A DNA stretch of 64,000 bases, taken from contig NZ_JAAIYO010000021.1 of the NCBI RefSeq assembly GCF_014930455.1, positions 1 through 64,000 on the forward strand, in the 5' to 3' direction. The notes under the pieces are model-generated. The model did not search any database. It was not told where the DNA came from and worked only from the letters and a program-made list of their open reading frames with translations. Both the position numbers and the translations under genes were made by a program. The stretch is from Corallococcus soli. GTDB lineage: Bacteria; Myxococcota; Myxococcia; Myxococcales; Myxococcaceae. Shown here piece by piece: positions 47,301 to 50,199 of this stretch (position 1 is the stretch's first letter; every line of letters begins with the position of its first letter).

Positions 47301-50123
47301 CAGCACATGCGTGCTGCCCGCGGGCCCGAGCTTCGATGACGGCACCACGACATGGGTGACGAAGGAGCCCCGCACGCCGCCGTTCTCTCCCGGCGACGCG
47401 TCCAGCAGGAGGCGGACCTCATCCAGGAGGATCTCCACCTTCTCCACGTCCACGTCGTCCAGCCCCGCGACGGTGACGAGCAGGTCCTGCGTGTCCGTCA
47501 CCTCCGCTGGCTCCTTGGGCACCACGAAGGACACCGAGGGCGGCACCGCGTCCGGGACGACGAACACCTCCGTCTGCGTCAGCGTGGTGAGCCCCGCGGC
47601 ATCGCGCGCCTCGGCGGAGATCTTGAGCTGGGTCGACTGCGTCACGGTGGGCAGCGTGTACCCAAGGGTGTAGGGCGCCTGCGTCGACTGCCCCACCGCG
47701 GCACCCGCCACGAACCACCGCACCTGCACCGCGTCTGGTTTCTCGTCCGTGACCCGGGCGCTCAGCGACACGCGGCTGCCGCCCACCAGGGTGGACTGCG
47801 CGGCGGGCGTGAGGATGCTGAAGTCCCTGGGAGGCGCGTCCGCCTTGACGTGGGCGGTGAGGGTGTAGCGGGACGACTGGTTGGCGCTGTCGGTGGCCAC
47901 GATCTCCACCTGGCGCGCGCGCCCCAGGTCGCCGGAGGTCGGCGTCCAGGACAGCGCGAAGGGTTCGCTTCCCGCCGCGGTGCCCCCCGTCCCTCCACGC
48001 GTCAGCCGCACTGACTGCACGGTGGTCCCGCCCACCCGCAGGGCCACCTGCGTACCGAAGGCCAGGCTGTCATCGCCCACCGTCCCGCTCACGAGGAACG
48101 GGACGCCCACCACGGCGTCGGCGGCGGCGCCGCGCGGCTGCTTCACGGTGAGCAGGGGCGGCGCGTCCGCGACGACGCGCAGCAGGAGCGTCTCCGAGCG
48201 CACCAGCGCCCCCGCGTGGTCCAGCGCCTCCACGCGCAGCGCCATGCTGGTGCCCGCCGTTCCCTGGCGTGGCGTGAAGGTCAGCTCCCACAGGGGCACG
48301 GGAACGGCCGCGTGGGTTTCAGGGTGCTCGCGCACCTCCACACGCGGAAGGTCCACCGCGCCCGCGAAGGCGTCATCCAGGTAGTAGCGCACCACCTGGA
48401 AGTCCTCGGTGGACAGGCCGCCGCCGGTCCACTCGCCACTGGTGACGCGCAGCACCTGGGGAAGGCCCTGCACCAGCATGGCGCCGGGCGTGGGCAGTTC
48501 GATGAGGACCGGCTGCTTGCTGGCGGGGGGCGTGCCCGCCACCCGCACGTTCACGTCGGGGCCCACCACCTGCTGCCCGCCGCTGTCCACCACCGCCGCG
48601 GACACGTTGAGCGTCGCGCCTCCATACGGGGGCGCCTGGATGCGCAGCGTGTACGGGGCCTCCGGGTCCCGGCCCGCGGGCACGCCGTTGATCCGGAACT
48701 CGACGTACGCCACGCCGAGGTCGTCGGTGGCCACGGCATCCAGGTCGAACGCGGTGCCCGCCGTCACCGTCGACGGCGCCGCGAGCCGCACCGACGGTGC
48801 GCCGTCATTGACGACGACGTCGGCGGTGGCCTGAAATGACTCGTGGGTCGAACGGATGCGTGCCACGCCGGGGCGCAGACCGGTCACCCTTCCGTTGCCG
48901 TCCACCGTCGCGATGTCCGGTGCTTCCGACGTCCACTTCGTCCCCAGCGCTCCGGAGGAAAGGTCCACGCGCCGCGCGGGCGTCCCGGTGAGCACGCCCT
49001 CCAGGCGCAGCGACGTCGTGCCCCCCACCCGGGCGACCTGCGGGCTGACGGGAAGCACCTGCACGCTGGCGAGGTCCGCGCCCGCGTCCACCAGCACCTG
49101 GGTCGTGGCGCTCAACCCGCCGAACGTCGCGGTGAGCTGGGCGGTGCCATCCGTGCGGGCCTGGACGCGGCCGTCCTCGGACACCCCGAACACGGAGGGA
49201 TTGGACGACGCGTAGACGACGCCCTGGAGCGCCCCGCTCAGGTTCACGTCGCCCGCGAGCGCGAAGTGCCCCGTCACCTGCACGGTCGCGGTGGAGCCAT
49301 ACCCGCCAGACAGCAGCAGCGGCGAGGGGCTGACGGAGAGTGACACGAGCGGATCGAACGCGCGCCCGCTGGTGAACTCCACGGCGGATCCGTTGACCAC
49401 CCGCCCATACGGATCATGCACCGCGACGTCGGCCACGACGACGCCGTCGGCCGGGACCTGGAGATCGCCCGACAGGGGAACGACGAACTCCACCTGGCTC
49501 GAGCCCTGCGCCTGGGGCCGGGCCACCTGGCGGCGCACGCTGGCGAAGGCCACGGCCTCCGCGTCACTGAGGCTGCCGTGCACCCGGCGCAGCGCCTCCA
49601 CCGAGGCCCCCACGAGCGTCAGCTCCGCGTGCGACACGGGTCCCTGCACCGTCACCCGCACCACGAGGTGGGACAGGTCCCCGCTCGCGTTCACCCGCAC
49701 CGCTCCGGCCGGCAGCACCGGGGGGGCGCTCGCGAGGTCGAAGCTCGCGTGCTGGACATCGCCCCCTCCACCGCTGGCGGGAGCGGCCTCCACGGTCACC
49801 ACGGCATCGGGGGGCAACGCGCGCCGCAGCGGCACCCGGACGTGGAAGGGCACCGCGCCCGCCAGGTCCTGTTCCACCACGACATCCTGCACGTCCACCA
49901 GGACGCCCTGGGAGACGGACGTCGCCTTCACCGCCACGCGCAACTGCGTGACGGCCCCGCCGGTGGTGGTGAATCCCAGGTCCAGGGCGCTCGCGCCGGG
50001 CCGCAGCGGCATCAGCGGGAACACGGCGGCCACGCGCGTCTGCGCCTGGGCGTTTCCCGCCGCGATGAGCCCTGCCACCAGCGCGAGCAGCGACAGGCAC
50101 CGCTTCAAGTTTTCAAGGAGCAC
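17313..50123 (-). CDS. 10,936-residue secreted multidomain beta protein (Ig, LVIVD, Big_5, IPT/TIG, Gly-rich repeats)
   Basis: A single uninterrupted frame of 32.8 kb encodes a product of over 1 MDa. It starts with a Sec signal (NAQA, cleavage near residue 28). Layout by residue: a beta N-domain; two BIG2-like domains (260-438); at least 20 Ig-like repeats with a recurring Asp-Asp-x-Val-x-x-Val-Glu motif (440-2855); seven supermodules of LVIVD/propeller-like blades, a Big_5-like domain and two IPT/TIG-like domains (2875-7231); alternating Ig-like and propeller-like blocks (7350-9658); and four glycine-rich repeats (9661-10931). There is no C-terminal sorting signal, membrane helix or enzymatic domain that I recognise. 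The role is probably an extracellular matrix or adhesion filament, or a scaffold for the RHS protein encoded downstream. The start is a GTG preceded by GAGGGGGAG. The absence of frameshifts over such repetitive DNA argues for selection on the whole protein. Confidence 0.92.
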   Translation of the reverse strand: MLLENLKRCLSLLALVAGLIAAGNAQAQTRVAAVFPLMPLRPGASALDLGFTTTGGAVTQLRVAVKATSVSQGVLVDVQDVVVEQDLAGAVPFHVRVPLRRALPPDAVVTVEAAPASGGGGDVQHASFDLASAPPVLPAGAVRVNASGDLSHLVVRVTVQGPVSHAELTLVGASVEALRRVHGSLSDAEAVAFASVRRQVARPQAQGSSQVEFVVPLSGDLQVPADGVVVADVAVHDPYGRVVNGSAVEFTSGRAFDPLVSLSVSPSPLLLSGGYGSTATVQVTGHFALAGDVNLSGALQGVVYASSNPSVFGVSEDGRVQARTDGTAQLTATFGGLSATTQVLVDAGADLASVQVLPVSPQVARVGGTTSLRLEGVLTGTPARRVDLSSGALGTKWTSEAPDIATVDGNGRVTGLRPGVARIRSTHESFQATADVVVNDGAPSVRLAAPSTVTAGTAFDLDAVATDDLGVAYVEFRINGVPAGRDPEAPYTLRIQAPPYGGATLNVSAAVVDSGGQQVVGPDVNVRVAGTPPASKQPVLIELPTPGAMLVQGLPQVLRVTSGEWTGGGLSTEDFQVVRYYLDDAFAGAVDLPRVEVREHPETHAAVPVPLWELTFTPRQGTAGTSMALRVEALDHAGALVRSETLLLRVVADAPPLLTVKQPRGAAADAVVGVPFLVSGTVGDDSLAFGTQVALRVGGTTVQSVRLTRGGTGGTAAGSEPFALSWTPTSGDLGRARQVEIVATDSANQSSRYTLTAHVKADAPPRDFSILTPAAQSTLVGGSRVSLSARVTDEKPDAVQVRWFVAGAAVGQSTQAPYTLGYTLPTVTQSTQLKISAEARDAAGLTTLTQTEVFVVPDAVPPSVSFVVPKEPAEVTDTQDLLVTVAGLDDVDVEKVEILLDEVRLLLDASPGENGGVRGSFVTHVVVPSSKLGPAGSTHVLSARAWDTSGNAGAAPKVVVHTKADGAPLVSFPLLTPSRATIGTKVDVAVEARDDVAVKAVELFLDGQSLGRDLVPPYHFSFRVQGPERVAVLEARASDDTHVSSVQMDLTVAKDLQPPMLTFRTPPPGSPVFAGRTLDVAVAASDDVGVTQVALVSPGPRKVLTTSDAEGQLIRVFHGTVTVGPELEGQTLTLQAEATDSSNLTTVRTLEVAVVKDQDPVVALVAPAAGTPYTEGEDVRLVATVGDDDGVVGLVGLSGGVRQGTLPLSGPPLLLSGQQTLVVQAPIVSKGAPPSVGIEARDTGGHTGKAEVHLDVRADTSAPSAVLVAPLPSPSATVTVKQGGALGLRVDVGDDVRVARVEVELRRGGTPVVLPEGAALLTSKDGRYEETRTPNPLSPGEILVSRRFLASFEGTLSLKDLPSHDGYVLVAKAVDPAGNATSTAPLTFNIVEAQDLEAPRLFLALEGTPSSKTCVAGSQVTLRAQADDDGMLASLAVKADGQALTVAPFGPVAKLLRTWPLTLPALGSFGSRTYAFTAQVTDTAGRTTHATLACELVADAPPVVRWALPATDAALLEEGTQALRVEVEEDTGLAAGWLVGSTGAPTGFSGNGHFLLPTPNAAGGTRGSAVKLEFGQEQSFVLQAGATALEVHAPATGLLGASPRRLVLSLEPAAAEGLRAEVRYRYTVRPGLEDDAQLLAFLAANPGGRRQVDLGTAPRCGDVPGGPHCVDLLFPSALDMEEVRVLLLPAQGGDAVSAISEVGVRYEGAFAQVRAVARGQRLTVQPWQMAVTPGKVFTAQGTYRLPEGWSPEPVRLTVAVRDLAGALTVQGRQFRAAPDTLGPTVSISQPLSGAFRVEKESFNVQVEASDNVDVRRVELLVDGVSRGTRAGARLGTVSFPLSIPAATTGAPLQLVAVAEDRSGNASVSPVVYLEIRKDSAPTVALSHLEYALPNGPPTGGNRVSETELQSGYVRVLEGVVHSVKLQAEDDVGLSKVEAWYDDVLLASDTPGTLARSLSRTVSFTPLRKAGGAPALLRVTVTDTKNVSQTVRVLVEPRAPRAPAIAIATPTPGMTLTEGSISMVLSAVAGDDTGVDRVEFFVNGQSALTVSRSQARPIDAEPADGSPGSLPRADEPALRDAAGRLPVPFNDVSLLKEFQGRVWLPPGLVKRDPAHPTKLVIRAVARDLENHTTGVEHTVDVVEDASAPEAIVLRPSLGQDVVEGSPVVIEAMGIDNVFVEAVEILAGPHLGQLRTLRRAGGFSPGDSVFQESYGVSSPVVRAEFTAPRLSEMGAGDSAPYFVVVKVWDSAGNVSAQALQLIDIVRDQPPAVSLISPGDGTSVVEQTPVTVTVSAEDDVAVTSVGVLVNGVPQGLILRAPPYVFSVPVPVGAPTVSFQAVARDSFNHEVRSQVVVVSVKQDAPPTVAIAEPQNATHVTEGRDFAFLVAAQDDVGIRSVEATVEGGLGGTLRFVSTSAPHRFRVPLPPGSAGRTLTLRASARDTAQKQALAPVVTVQVQADTTPPTVSFRTPANNSEITAGQALRVEADADDNVAVVRMDFRINHTPYATMPAAPFAFTYRVPANLATTNLLIEAIATDTSGLQSIVASRTVAVKEDALPEVAMLPVGRLVVGRPTPLSATASDDVAIASVGFHASHAGGAEMEVGRREQLPFQVLYTPQPEEVGKTVVFRARALDLAGQARWSPAVSGVVERDQEPAVAILQPLDGSAIFEGTPVRFDVDAQDVEAPVQSVHFFVDGRKVATSSAPAGYAGKPTVFSATFQPDVGSGNRLLVLTAVAVDSAGQETTSVPVTVGTVRDTVPPDVELVDPPGHDVVTEGEPLVLSAAAEDNAASGNNAAVQRVDFLLDGGVIDSDSTPQPGPANRPLYQVSWTPPMGAAGELRQFHAAATDPSGNRGVSLPESVEIGMAPSGRFVPFPGDITQTLLRRGPGRVVLLGKTGGTPKHQVVLTRIDQGSTTGLGAVDVDGPPRAAAFAGTHAVVATSAAPAAGGTPAFPPQLTVLAVPAGGMPLRLGSVDLPGQDIHGAAAVGQLAFVANGAAGVAVVDLGDPEAPVRLNTRSVVGTAYDVAVQGDLLLVAAGTGGLRVHDLRSPTLAPRGQVALPGEAVRVVTQGHLAYVACRDAAATLAVVDVSNPEEPLIQALVPHRSARQDLMATGLSDVVVEGNLAVVVASLVKGLQQTPVKGLLTASLLDTDGAVTPFVRANLPRAGGVTLASGTPVALYGDEGGAVFTLPRFAVTGVTPWDGSPDVAVDSAVALEFSAPPDGAEVTAETVMLREGDPVLGRRVTATLTASGRTVTLTPDEDLTVSTPYFVVVTSSLRDIAGKALAKPFIAGFRTRATAHEAPRITTLVPAAGPLEGGTRVTVTGQHFVAGAQVYFAGGEGQGVEVAADGMSLRVTTPARQEGPAVVTVVNPDGGEGTLYGGFLYLPMLQVSFVAPASGPLLGGTRVEVSGAGFQRGATVTFNGAPALNVRVLAPGRLEATTPPGAFGPADVVVVNPDTQQAFAAEAFLYSRLAVSRVIGRYNPTPDVPSQPDDVLARGTPVAVALQAQTAWVLSEASVNTQALSATHMMETSLPGGLGAVDVSVPEDAFVLGGIPILPPYMPAALAVRGNRAYVVANAPMLPFVDVVGEGGPSLLVFDVSQRTAPLSKGAVPFPGTGRSIALVGDLALVAAGDAGLLTFSLTDPDRPLLLGARTQFLMGGSTAAVSVEQVTASGSLALAQVKRGTAISTLLLDLTLPGFPAVGELPGEFGAMPLRDTQALSAWRTLRTASLVPASRPYLQAVVPALMRGGLFASGALGPQVAVAVTSPIGQSGSPASLQFVEASDLSAPRGIDAIDLYPATQLSGVDLEGDVAVVSISGTMQGRATDGLAVVRMPFPVVVASHPVAGEVAARPAEAVRLTFNVPVEKGPSFDARLVQLDGSATGLFVASTATVFNEELTVDPATSLEMSKRYRLSVKGLRDADTHAVMPGTFTLEFGTAKVASPVPLQVTSVSPRQGLVAGGTAVTIEGNGFRGTGQGLPHVLINGQTVEAAQASDSQVTLIMPPGVEGAATLEIRNTGSGTRFVLPGAFVYTGDLELLSLAPPRGPTAGGTRLVLSGHGFSPTGTVKVCFRTQVDCVNARVLGLNQLEVTTPNGARGVVDVTVVNPDGTTATLPNGFTFDQPTGASVALKGTLRDSVVIGSYAYVVGSTGLTVVDMSGLYTRGPLAGGGVPIPPDRQGGLVDADGMNGDDRIVGSVAAGDLWAVSYPASGGDRIFASGVLSKDGNDQPTAGAVHEFDVSNPFQPKLVSTRSIPGDGAYGVDARGDRLLAAAATQGFHTFDISHQPFPIRKDPSDPGAQALSVEGGQAAVGVGTRTASGTVQDGRLRMLSVEGPVTVRGELGVNVQRVRLRGTLAAVAAGAEGLVLVDVSDPAHLVRLGDIDVKGFATDVRLAGDLAYVSAGAAGVAVVDISNPLSPQLRHHVTGAQPGSTYAAVLTPGGRVVSLRQRNDSGAWSVDFGPGTDLSVVSASVAQGDVVPVDLPSLTVVFSSTVDPTSARDAFQLTANGQVVAGTLQAGDAQQALSTVVFPLTAPLPADAAMRLTVAQTLESRDGRSLAAPLQVDFRTALSAGAAPSISQLVPRVGPVSGGGVLQVLGSDFDASCEVSIGGRPATVLTRSSTRLDVRAPAGAPGLADVVVLNTDTGLGARRPGGYFYTLPLQAFAATPRFLNPRGGSTVEVVGEGFLPDWADSLGVSTQVRVRGIPATQVEVLSLTKLRALAPPGSFGDAPVMVVSSDGVERSVAPSPAGYGLPFLGQEPALAVRPHALSRSPLSPFYVYAAAGAAASGNMFPQTYLGALTGGGTVPQTYRAVAYDVQLAGRPRAAGNQIVKADDASVDLVMAVLNHYLPASTPLPDIELMPDSLDLALSGTRLYVASGLSGLAVLDGTGTLETNASGGLETLGLLGRAKLGGATGLLSTRVVPTPVGAWVLSNGLMEPPGGSAGTCQPVRDQIGTDGKVFLVDARAPGDPVLVTQAGGEGFEPYGATVADGRLFVVTGHHQGVRYTRCSPDQPLPPLPEVSLKGGARGGQRTLYKPDAATPKGSLLVYSSAGADAVVEGTLLEEGNLTDVVVRDGVAILASAEFGLTFVDVTNPQAPSVITRIAFNEEMSNTPGEPQRLRLVGDVLFVAANQGGVVLVDVSDLRHPVLLSGGNTEAAMDVLPVGDRLMLAGRTAVSELETPFMLVTGTSPARGERVPPGLAELVVRMNRPVSPGSVTADSVRLRDPQGLPVPLTLSVRNIPGQLDFAIVAVPQQALLAESLYSLEVETSVTDQRGGALLLPLRTSFRTAKSGARAPVITSFTPSTVSTDGGGTVTVHGHGLTGVNRVVLGAGQEGTALHAVDDETLTFTLPTLSAGPVDVRLVDVGGPEALFPAGLLALEPLAGKTVTLSPNHGPVEGGTRVRVSVAARSMAPGTTVRVGTQDGTDVDVIDLSTLEFTTPMTDGAGLVAVALSRPEDKDTEGNVIPVPVGTFSYDLPIGVTMRLPGFPPLEASDIKLVGDRLYVGVSTPSRSGLEVFDVRLEERPLRLGGLSTLSPVRGLDVDGALALLANDVAGLAAVDVSRPETPFLVRRVSTEGAATGVRLEAQRAFVTTVNHTGAPGSVQVFDAGSPALDLVRTVPLVSDALALDLGPERIYLLTSDVVGTQGNGLVLSIHDRDGSRLGHLAVDSALTQFEDLVRSRVVVRARRAYVTAGRRLHVFDLSNEAAPVRVQSTDLGVELAGLGWVGGTLFVSTDSATTTVQTVPPVELLPVGMTPAAGTLSAPPTSVRVDFTLPVKEPISAQAFEVTVTRAGTSAPVPGARAVEYAVRGSSVVFTPTPPFQFQDGDDVSVYVDGLVSLGLAPQAAAFQGTFTVVGQQALQPRIVSLSPASGRADQTTAVVLTGSGFRAGDVVRVGGRPVTVTETTENTLTLLIPPAPLDLSGLPVAGAASVEVVDPSGLFALRLGGFVYRDELKLVSLTPDRAPQQGGVKVRLAGRGFAPGMKVAFGGTNSFDVRVLGTQVAEAVAPSQGPGMADVSVTLGSDVSVLPSSFLYGAGAVSRLTTPPVRHVVVEGGVAYAALGATVDIFGANGDLLAAGRKTAGGGLLLASLSEPTHVTSLKELSFAGQGGSRRVLKRGNTVFVAAGSGGVRRVNVTTPDEASELPALAGNAADIALSGPLLFVGDSEGVKVFDVSNDAAQPLRVGARAIAGGVSALALHGGHLLVSSATTSAPMFRVLDARTGDLAERGAVGLMAPAVHITAEGTRAFLSLGAAKQVALYELADPTHPTPVGAMVLEAPLGGTWVSAEQTRVAAGMAYVAAGGGKVQRFSVREGEAPVKLGQASVVGDARTLAFMGHHLLVGTLVLDDAGNAVELPLSDPAQAMLPLAGALASVELDTLEIRGTQPAEGELVAAGVAPRVLLTSLPDVSSASQVTLVRVDDGEPVPVSRSVLADAQGGQVVLTPASPLAQDTRYELRVGAQLKDLRGATLGAEARVRFRTSRDASQERPEVASVSPAYGLEAGGNEVDVVGTGFLRDCVVKFGGATALVSQVAPDGRRVRVTVPPGTAGAAAVEVINPGGLSHLRLGAYRYLSLPALAEVTPARAPFDSRQVVTLKGQGLFPGSQVTFGSVPARSVTFNESGVLQVEVPDGVTGRVDLTVLTPGVPPQQATLAGGFTFTLAKRAQLEGLGRVVAREAHRLFVARDGALTVMDFSSPASPTQVGTVDGVQEPVDIALHGHNLFLAGRGEVVRYELTPQACAAVPMATCNPVERSRVKLAPTSGVDLRAVAAGDSGAYVAVAGGNELALLAPVNGVYAVVARTLLDTGTVLDLDMVQGALLVLVADGASGTRLEVRGTENASLPLISEVRGLGMTSGGSGALAHEGTRVAASAGNRLYLFDVTALDAPDLMASALDPSAGTSDTLALAGPWLLAGNGGRASWVDTTQGLQERTFAEGLGNVSGVAVINGVAVAATASGSLQVLKLPYPTVDALSPLPGGRVAPGANVSVVLASELAGPVVAASTLGLWDDAVPVPGTVLPSSQSLAFVPTEGLEPSRTYVARLGLGPVPEVVGGTVLGPWQYALRAGGDAVSMSVASVSPDSGPVAGGVAVSVLGAGFTSDTRVSIGGVQATPIAPAEPERLQVMLPQAVVPGPAVVRVWRDSGAEAFAPSRFLYVAPLSFASVTPRAVDVAGGTVRISGTGFHRGLEVRFDGEKADTQNLTATSVDARVPAGDERHLTLTLSQPGAVPEVVAQAVYRGDVRAPLIERVEPMATVGSQNVPLAAVFDVRFDEAVAGASAQGLWLLRHPSGVVVPGTVGLLGDGRTLRFTPDAVLTSTTSYALSINGVTDVAGNVALTSTRVFRTVDTVKPTLRLRRAGGAVVTDDARFAAAVSWAFQVEATDDGDGSVTTTLHVDGQPVTLSNGSYRYTWPVTAVGSSSVLTATATDASGNVSDTVSVTVDVVDDSPPEVSFQTPLADATHDEGASQAIVVAASDNHGLASIELQLDGVPLAKLDVPSGVSGTLSHTVVLAPVPGTATQVTRVLTAYATDNQGQVSAAEPRTLTVLRDAQAPTVVLRSPVDGGRVVGGADLLLQATASDANGVGSVEFLVDGASVGTVQKAPWALTWRAPGAESAEPHTVKAVARDSRGNAGEASASFTVEPASSQPYVALSEPAVGASLPEGRSFEIVVTATAPAGVASVWVRAGDQEFNLTQAPWRLTVVAPVLEGGSSPMALMLEARVTDRVGVTSPTVHTQVNVVDDGQASVALSLSQEPDGLLLLGGSTLALTGATDGGGTPVLSARVGDVLLPVDALAGGTRGEALLPDGPEGATVVTRATALAVGGASATVERTGTLAVLAGGVATRLEDSVDALTPVALVSRGDTVLVVRGDAGSGLLELRSRQTGAKLATQDVLGTPVGAVFMGDSVLVAVRRKGAGALERYALPGLVFQDATSLPRAPQAMDGADGWIALATDQGVEVRRPDGSLAGQLALGRVKSVSAEGERFFALTDTGLSAVEVSDAQPASLELSHVELGASDFTAVAALADGGACVVGARVRCFGMDAAKALVSRGEAVPGAVAVNASALGEMLVMGTASGARVLDVRGPPRVSGLYPAVSGPATLVPGALMGGHSRGVARLPVVRGPATPHLAMTLPSTAVQGSRLALGAQVTDDVLPLNAFTAELSVNGVVVDVRDSRLPTWVDLPVSGSTATVELVVRDLAGCQARVLRELSLTAATSGPELASVNAPAYVDEGTFFQVVAVPKDPARVAQVEVTLAGGSPVMLTAPMLAGELLAPLVGEQASMQVSFVAIDAEGRRGPASASTLIVRDSGAVQVPSVSLEPVDDLSLSAVEGRFVKVRATTTVGSVATSVRFLVGQTEVARGMGAITEAMVMMPLGVGARQVVVSAVARNGNGPESAPATLTFGVSDDVEAPSLSITTDPPGPSVAAGSELLARAASADDTSLERVTLELWLAGVRQARGGTEVRFLVPEQTPVGTALELRARAEDRSGNVTPLTVMRTVVGPALPVDVTGVALQGATHVTRLGERVYVAHAKGLWVGRVTGPAEAPVLEALGGVTTPSAPLSLAALGSHVALALGEAGLWLVDVGTPTTPVVVSRLAGHYTAVAASDRFYTARTQGGTRLVESLDVGDPSAPLRTMVNQSSTMALAGAVMDGPLIVTNASSVQVPMVSETGNVGVRSLSVQPALVRGVHVDGDLLVMGTDRSLRAWMRPWAANLLLTQVADVPLPSGVRALEVARGVAYVLDDDGWLRVVDLREPTSPQLVSRTWLGANDLKMGGGLLFTAGPEGARVLRLPVPTAGVAAGAVVLNDTALGLTPFRGGALVAARTAGVRSVSVAGGSAPRDVGVARAGVDVRQVERAGRDVLVLDGQELKVSREAPDGSLPSSDSRDTALLAALGNVDRFAASPGRLWAVSAGTVKSLRWPAAEGAASLLLGSAVMDVAGDDQRALVALGAQGVAVVEVAPSGQLRRVATLPVNASTVALAGPLAVAGGATSFSVFALEDGGAPLLVGTVPTAGAVQRIRLEGRLALVSEGAAGVELWHLPEGQPFTRKAQLAGMGASDAVLAAGQVLVAAGSAGVRAFTPPTDVLPAVRVTAPTGTAVAETGAEVALSALASGVGLDAAELVVDGQPVVALDESAPRARWTVPGGSVAGQRHALQVRVRGAGGTEALSPVLTVEVKAPTTGAPAVALDSPAANQQLRSGALVTLSARRTGGLSPATMVARLGTLSLGRLFPDAANPQVYKAPVRLPVVDAAVEETLTVVLSDGAGRVAEASTPVRLLADSLAPGVPAGLPAQLRAGPYVNAFQVYASDDGVVSLELEKDGVGLATSPEANGNANLAYALLLPEDAVGTQVTLKVTARDAAGRQTPVEKTYTVAPDGVAPKVTLYSTQPPTTAIEGSNIQVQATASDVDGDLAGIQLYADGALIGTGTGTFVTATYTMPLLAVKSAVVFRAVATDKRGRTDFTERTTTVLANLPPVLRFTMTPTPPALRGETVTVCVEAKDNANIETFVATVEGAPLGAPTSCGAGCRSRCLAVTAGAAATQLVAAASASDDLGALTENTHTFPVVANQPPVVALAPLTSVSKGVNVTLSGSVQDERGPLAWAEFRVNGALVGTRMNAPGVGASLKRTWSPPTVGVIRISLVAQDQLGLVGESFQDVMVVDPQEPTGVIAADDMQYEGMDILVQGSKTLRIDGAHTFRNLYVLGGATLTHSEQGVSGRNLLDLTVTQEVRVDSSSKIDVSGRGYLGGWRGANQQRPGLTTGHASTGKTDVGGSHGGYGYAEGYKAGSNPPTPVYGDYWDPDDFGAGGSGGVSSTSLGGSGGGLIRLRAGSMKLDGRLLANDGPTNSRAGAGGGIRVDVGALTGVGSMEAGSISGAGGRVAVYYDTETSSFDWSKVSAKGGTVGGAGTVYLKGSLQQDGELILNNGDNSPSLSSVKPTPVPGGTYDRFAVRGRAVVEVEQLLTTPTLEVNGGSVVFLDELAGGFTTLRVQGGGTLDLRQPWSYAAGMAVEVTGNNSALRVTGGAPLRLSNLKVTGTGATLALNANLDGQPRSLELEAPTVEVGSGASIDATGAGYLGGHQGVNELEPGRTTGNVSSGKSVAGGSHGGHGYSNVLAIGAVPVPTYGDSKNPSDFGSGGSGGNPAGALGGNGGGLLRLTVDTLQLNGTVRANGGKSAGPFGGAGGSVRVDVGALTGTGALEAVGADNGGGGRVAVYYDTARTSFDWSKVSARGGNAAGPGTVFLKGSQQQDGELILDHGTSTVSTNNPKPTRVPGGTYDRFVARNKAFVEVTGALWASDLLVDGASVIVQGALSGDLTALRVLGSGGLLDLRQPWAFADGLAVEVNGANAALRVTGGNPLRLSTLKVTGTGATLALNASLDGSAPQPLALEAATVEVGTGASLDVSGAGYLGGWQGANEQRPGRTVGNVSTGRNAAAGSHGGFGDVESSSTAVPLHGDLHAPMDSGAGGSGGAVSSLTGASGGGVLWLKAGSLKLDGRLLSNGARSLFSTGYDGAGGSIRLEVGALTGTGSIQASGGGDVGSGGGGGGRVAVTYDTATSTFDWSRISAPGGVSGGTGTVFLKGSQQPNGELVLDQSNHALNRAILAPTVVSTGTYDRILARNAAWAEILEGVSTSIIQVEGTGTGLLLSGVQPRLLSSLKVTGLNATLGAGRAEDGSPLPLNLEVSGAVEVGPGAAINLDGAGYLGGRQGVNKTQAGRTLGNLSTGLNNAHGSHAGHGANMNVAPYGDYQEPKEAGGGGSGGPGAQPGGNGGGVLRLEAASLRLDGMLLASGKDSGSGYYSGAGGSIWLDVGALTGTGSMALVGGTSGGGGRVAVYYDESSTTFDWTRINAVGGYQGGGPGTVYLKAHAQPYGDLIVDNANGQFNPSTQLPTPLLINATGSRTFRNLTVTRKASLATPDALNITGTLTVDSSSRLQSSTHNLP
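17330..21000 (-). repeat. Four tandem glycine-rich repeats at the C-terminus of the giant protein
   Basis: Four copies of a roughly 300-330-residue unit are marked by GYLGG at about 20901, 19911, 18911 and 18031, so the period is about 990, 1000 and 880 bases. Each unit contains, in order, GYLGG-x-x-G-x-N, a GGSHGGYG-type motif, a short YGD segment, a GAGGSGG run, a strand with LDGRLLA, a GGRVAVYYD strand, an FDW-S-K/R motif and a GTVFLKGS-type strand. The regular short strands and glycines suggest a beta-helix or beta-solenoid. The last copy is truncated and ends in a single final strand region. Confidence 0.8.
28430..41500 (-). repeat. Sevenfold supermodule: LVIVD/propeller-like + Big_5-like + two IPT/TIG-like domains
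   Basis: The same domain order recurs seven times inside the giant protein. The blocks start at about 41500, 39700, 37720, 35850, 33690, 32030 and 30110, so each unit is 1.7-2.2 kb. The propeller-like part has strands such as AYVAAGxxGVxVVDVSDP. The Big_5-like part runs from a Pro-rich turn to an FRT strand. The two IPT-like domains have the GGTxVxVxGxGF signature followed by VVNPDGG. The copies are diverged, so the duplication is old. The seventh unit is followed by an extra Big_5-like domain (28400-28090). Confidence 0.75.
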
Positions 50124-50125
50124 CG

Positions 50126-50134
50126 CTCCCCCTC
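50126..50134 (-). promoter_or_regulatory. Ribosome binding site of the giant gene, supporting a GTG start
   Basis: On the minus strand GAGGGGGAG ends two bases before the GTG at 50123-50121. Pairing through GAGGGG leaves a normal five-base spacer. No ATG occurs at the head of the frame, and the signal peptide begins directly here, so GTG is the likely start. Confidence 0.6.
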
Positions 50135-50199
50135 ATTCCCAACGAAGACCAAATGCTGACCGGCAACCCACCCCGCCCCCACCCGCCGCCACGAACCCG

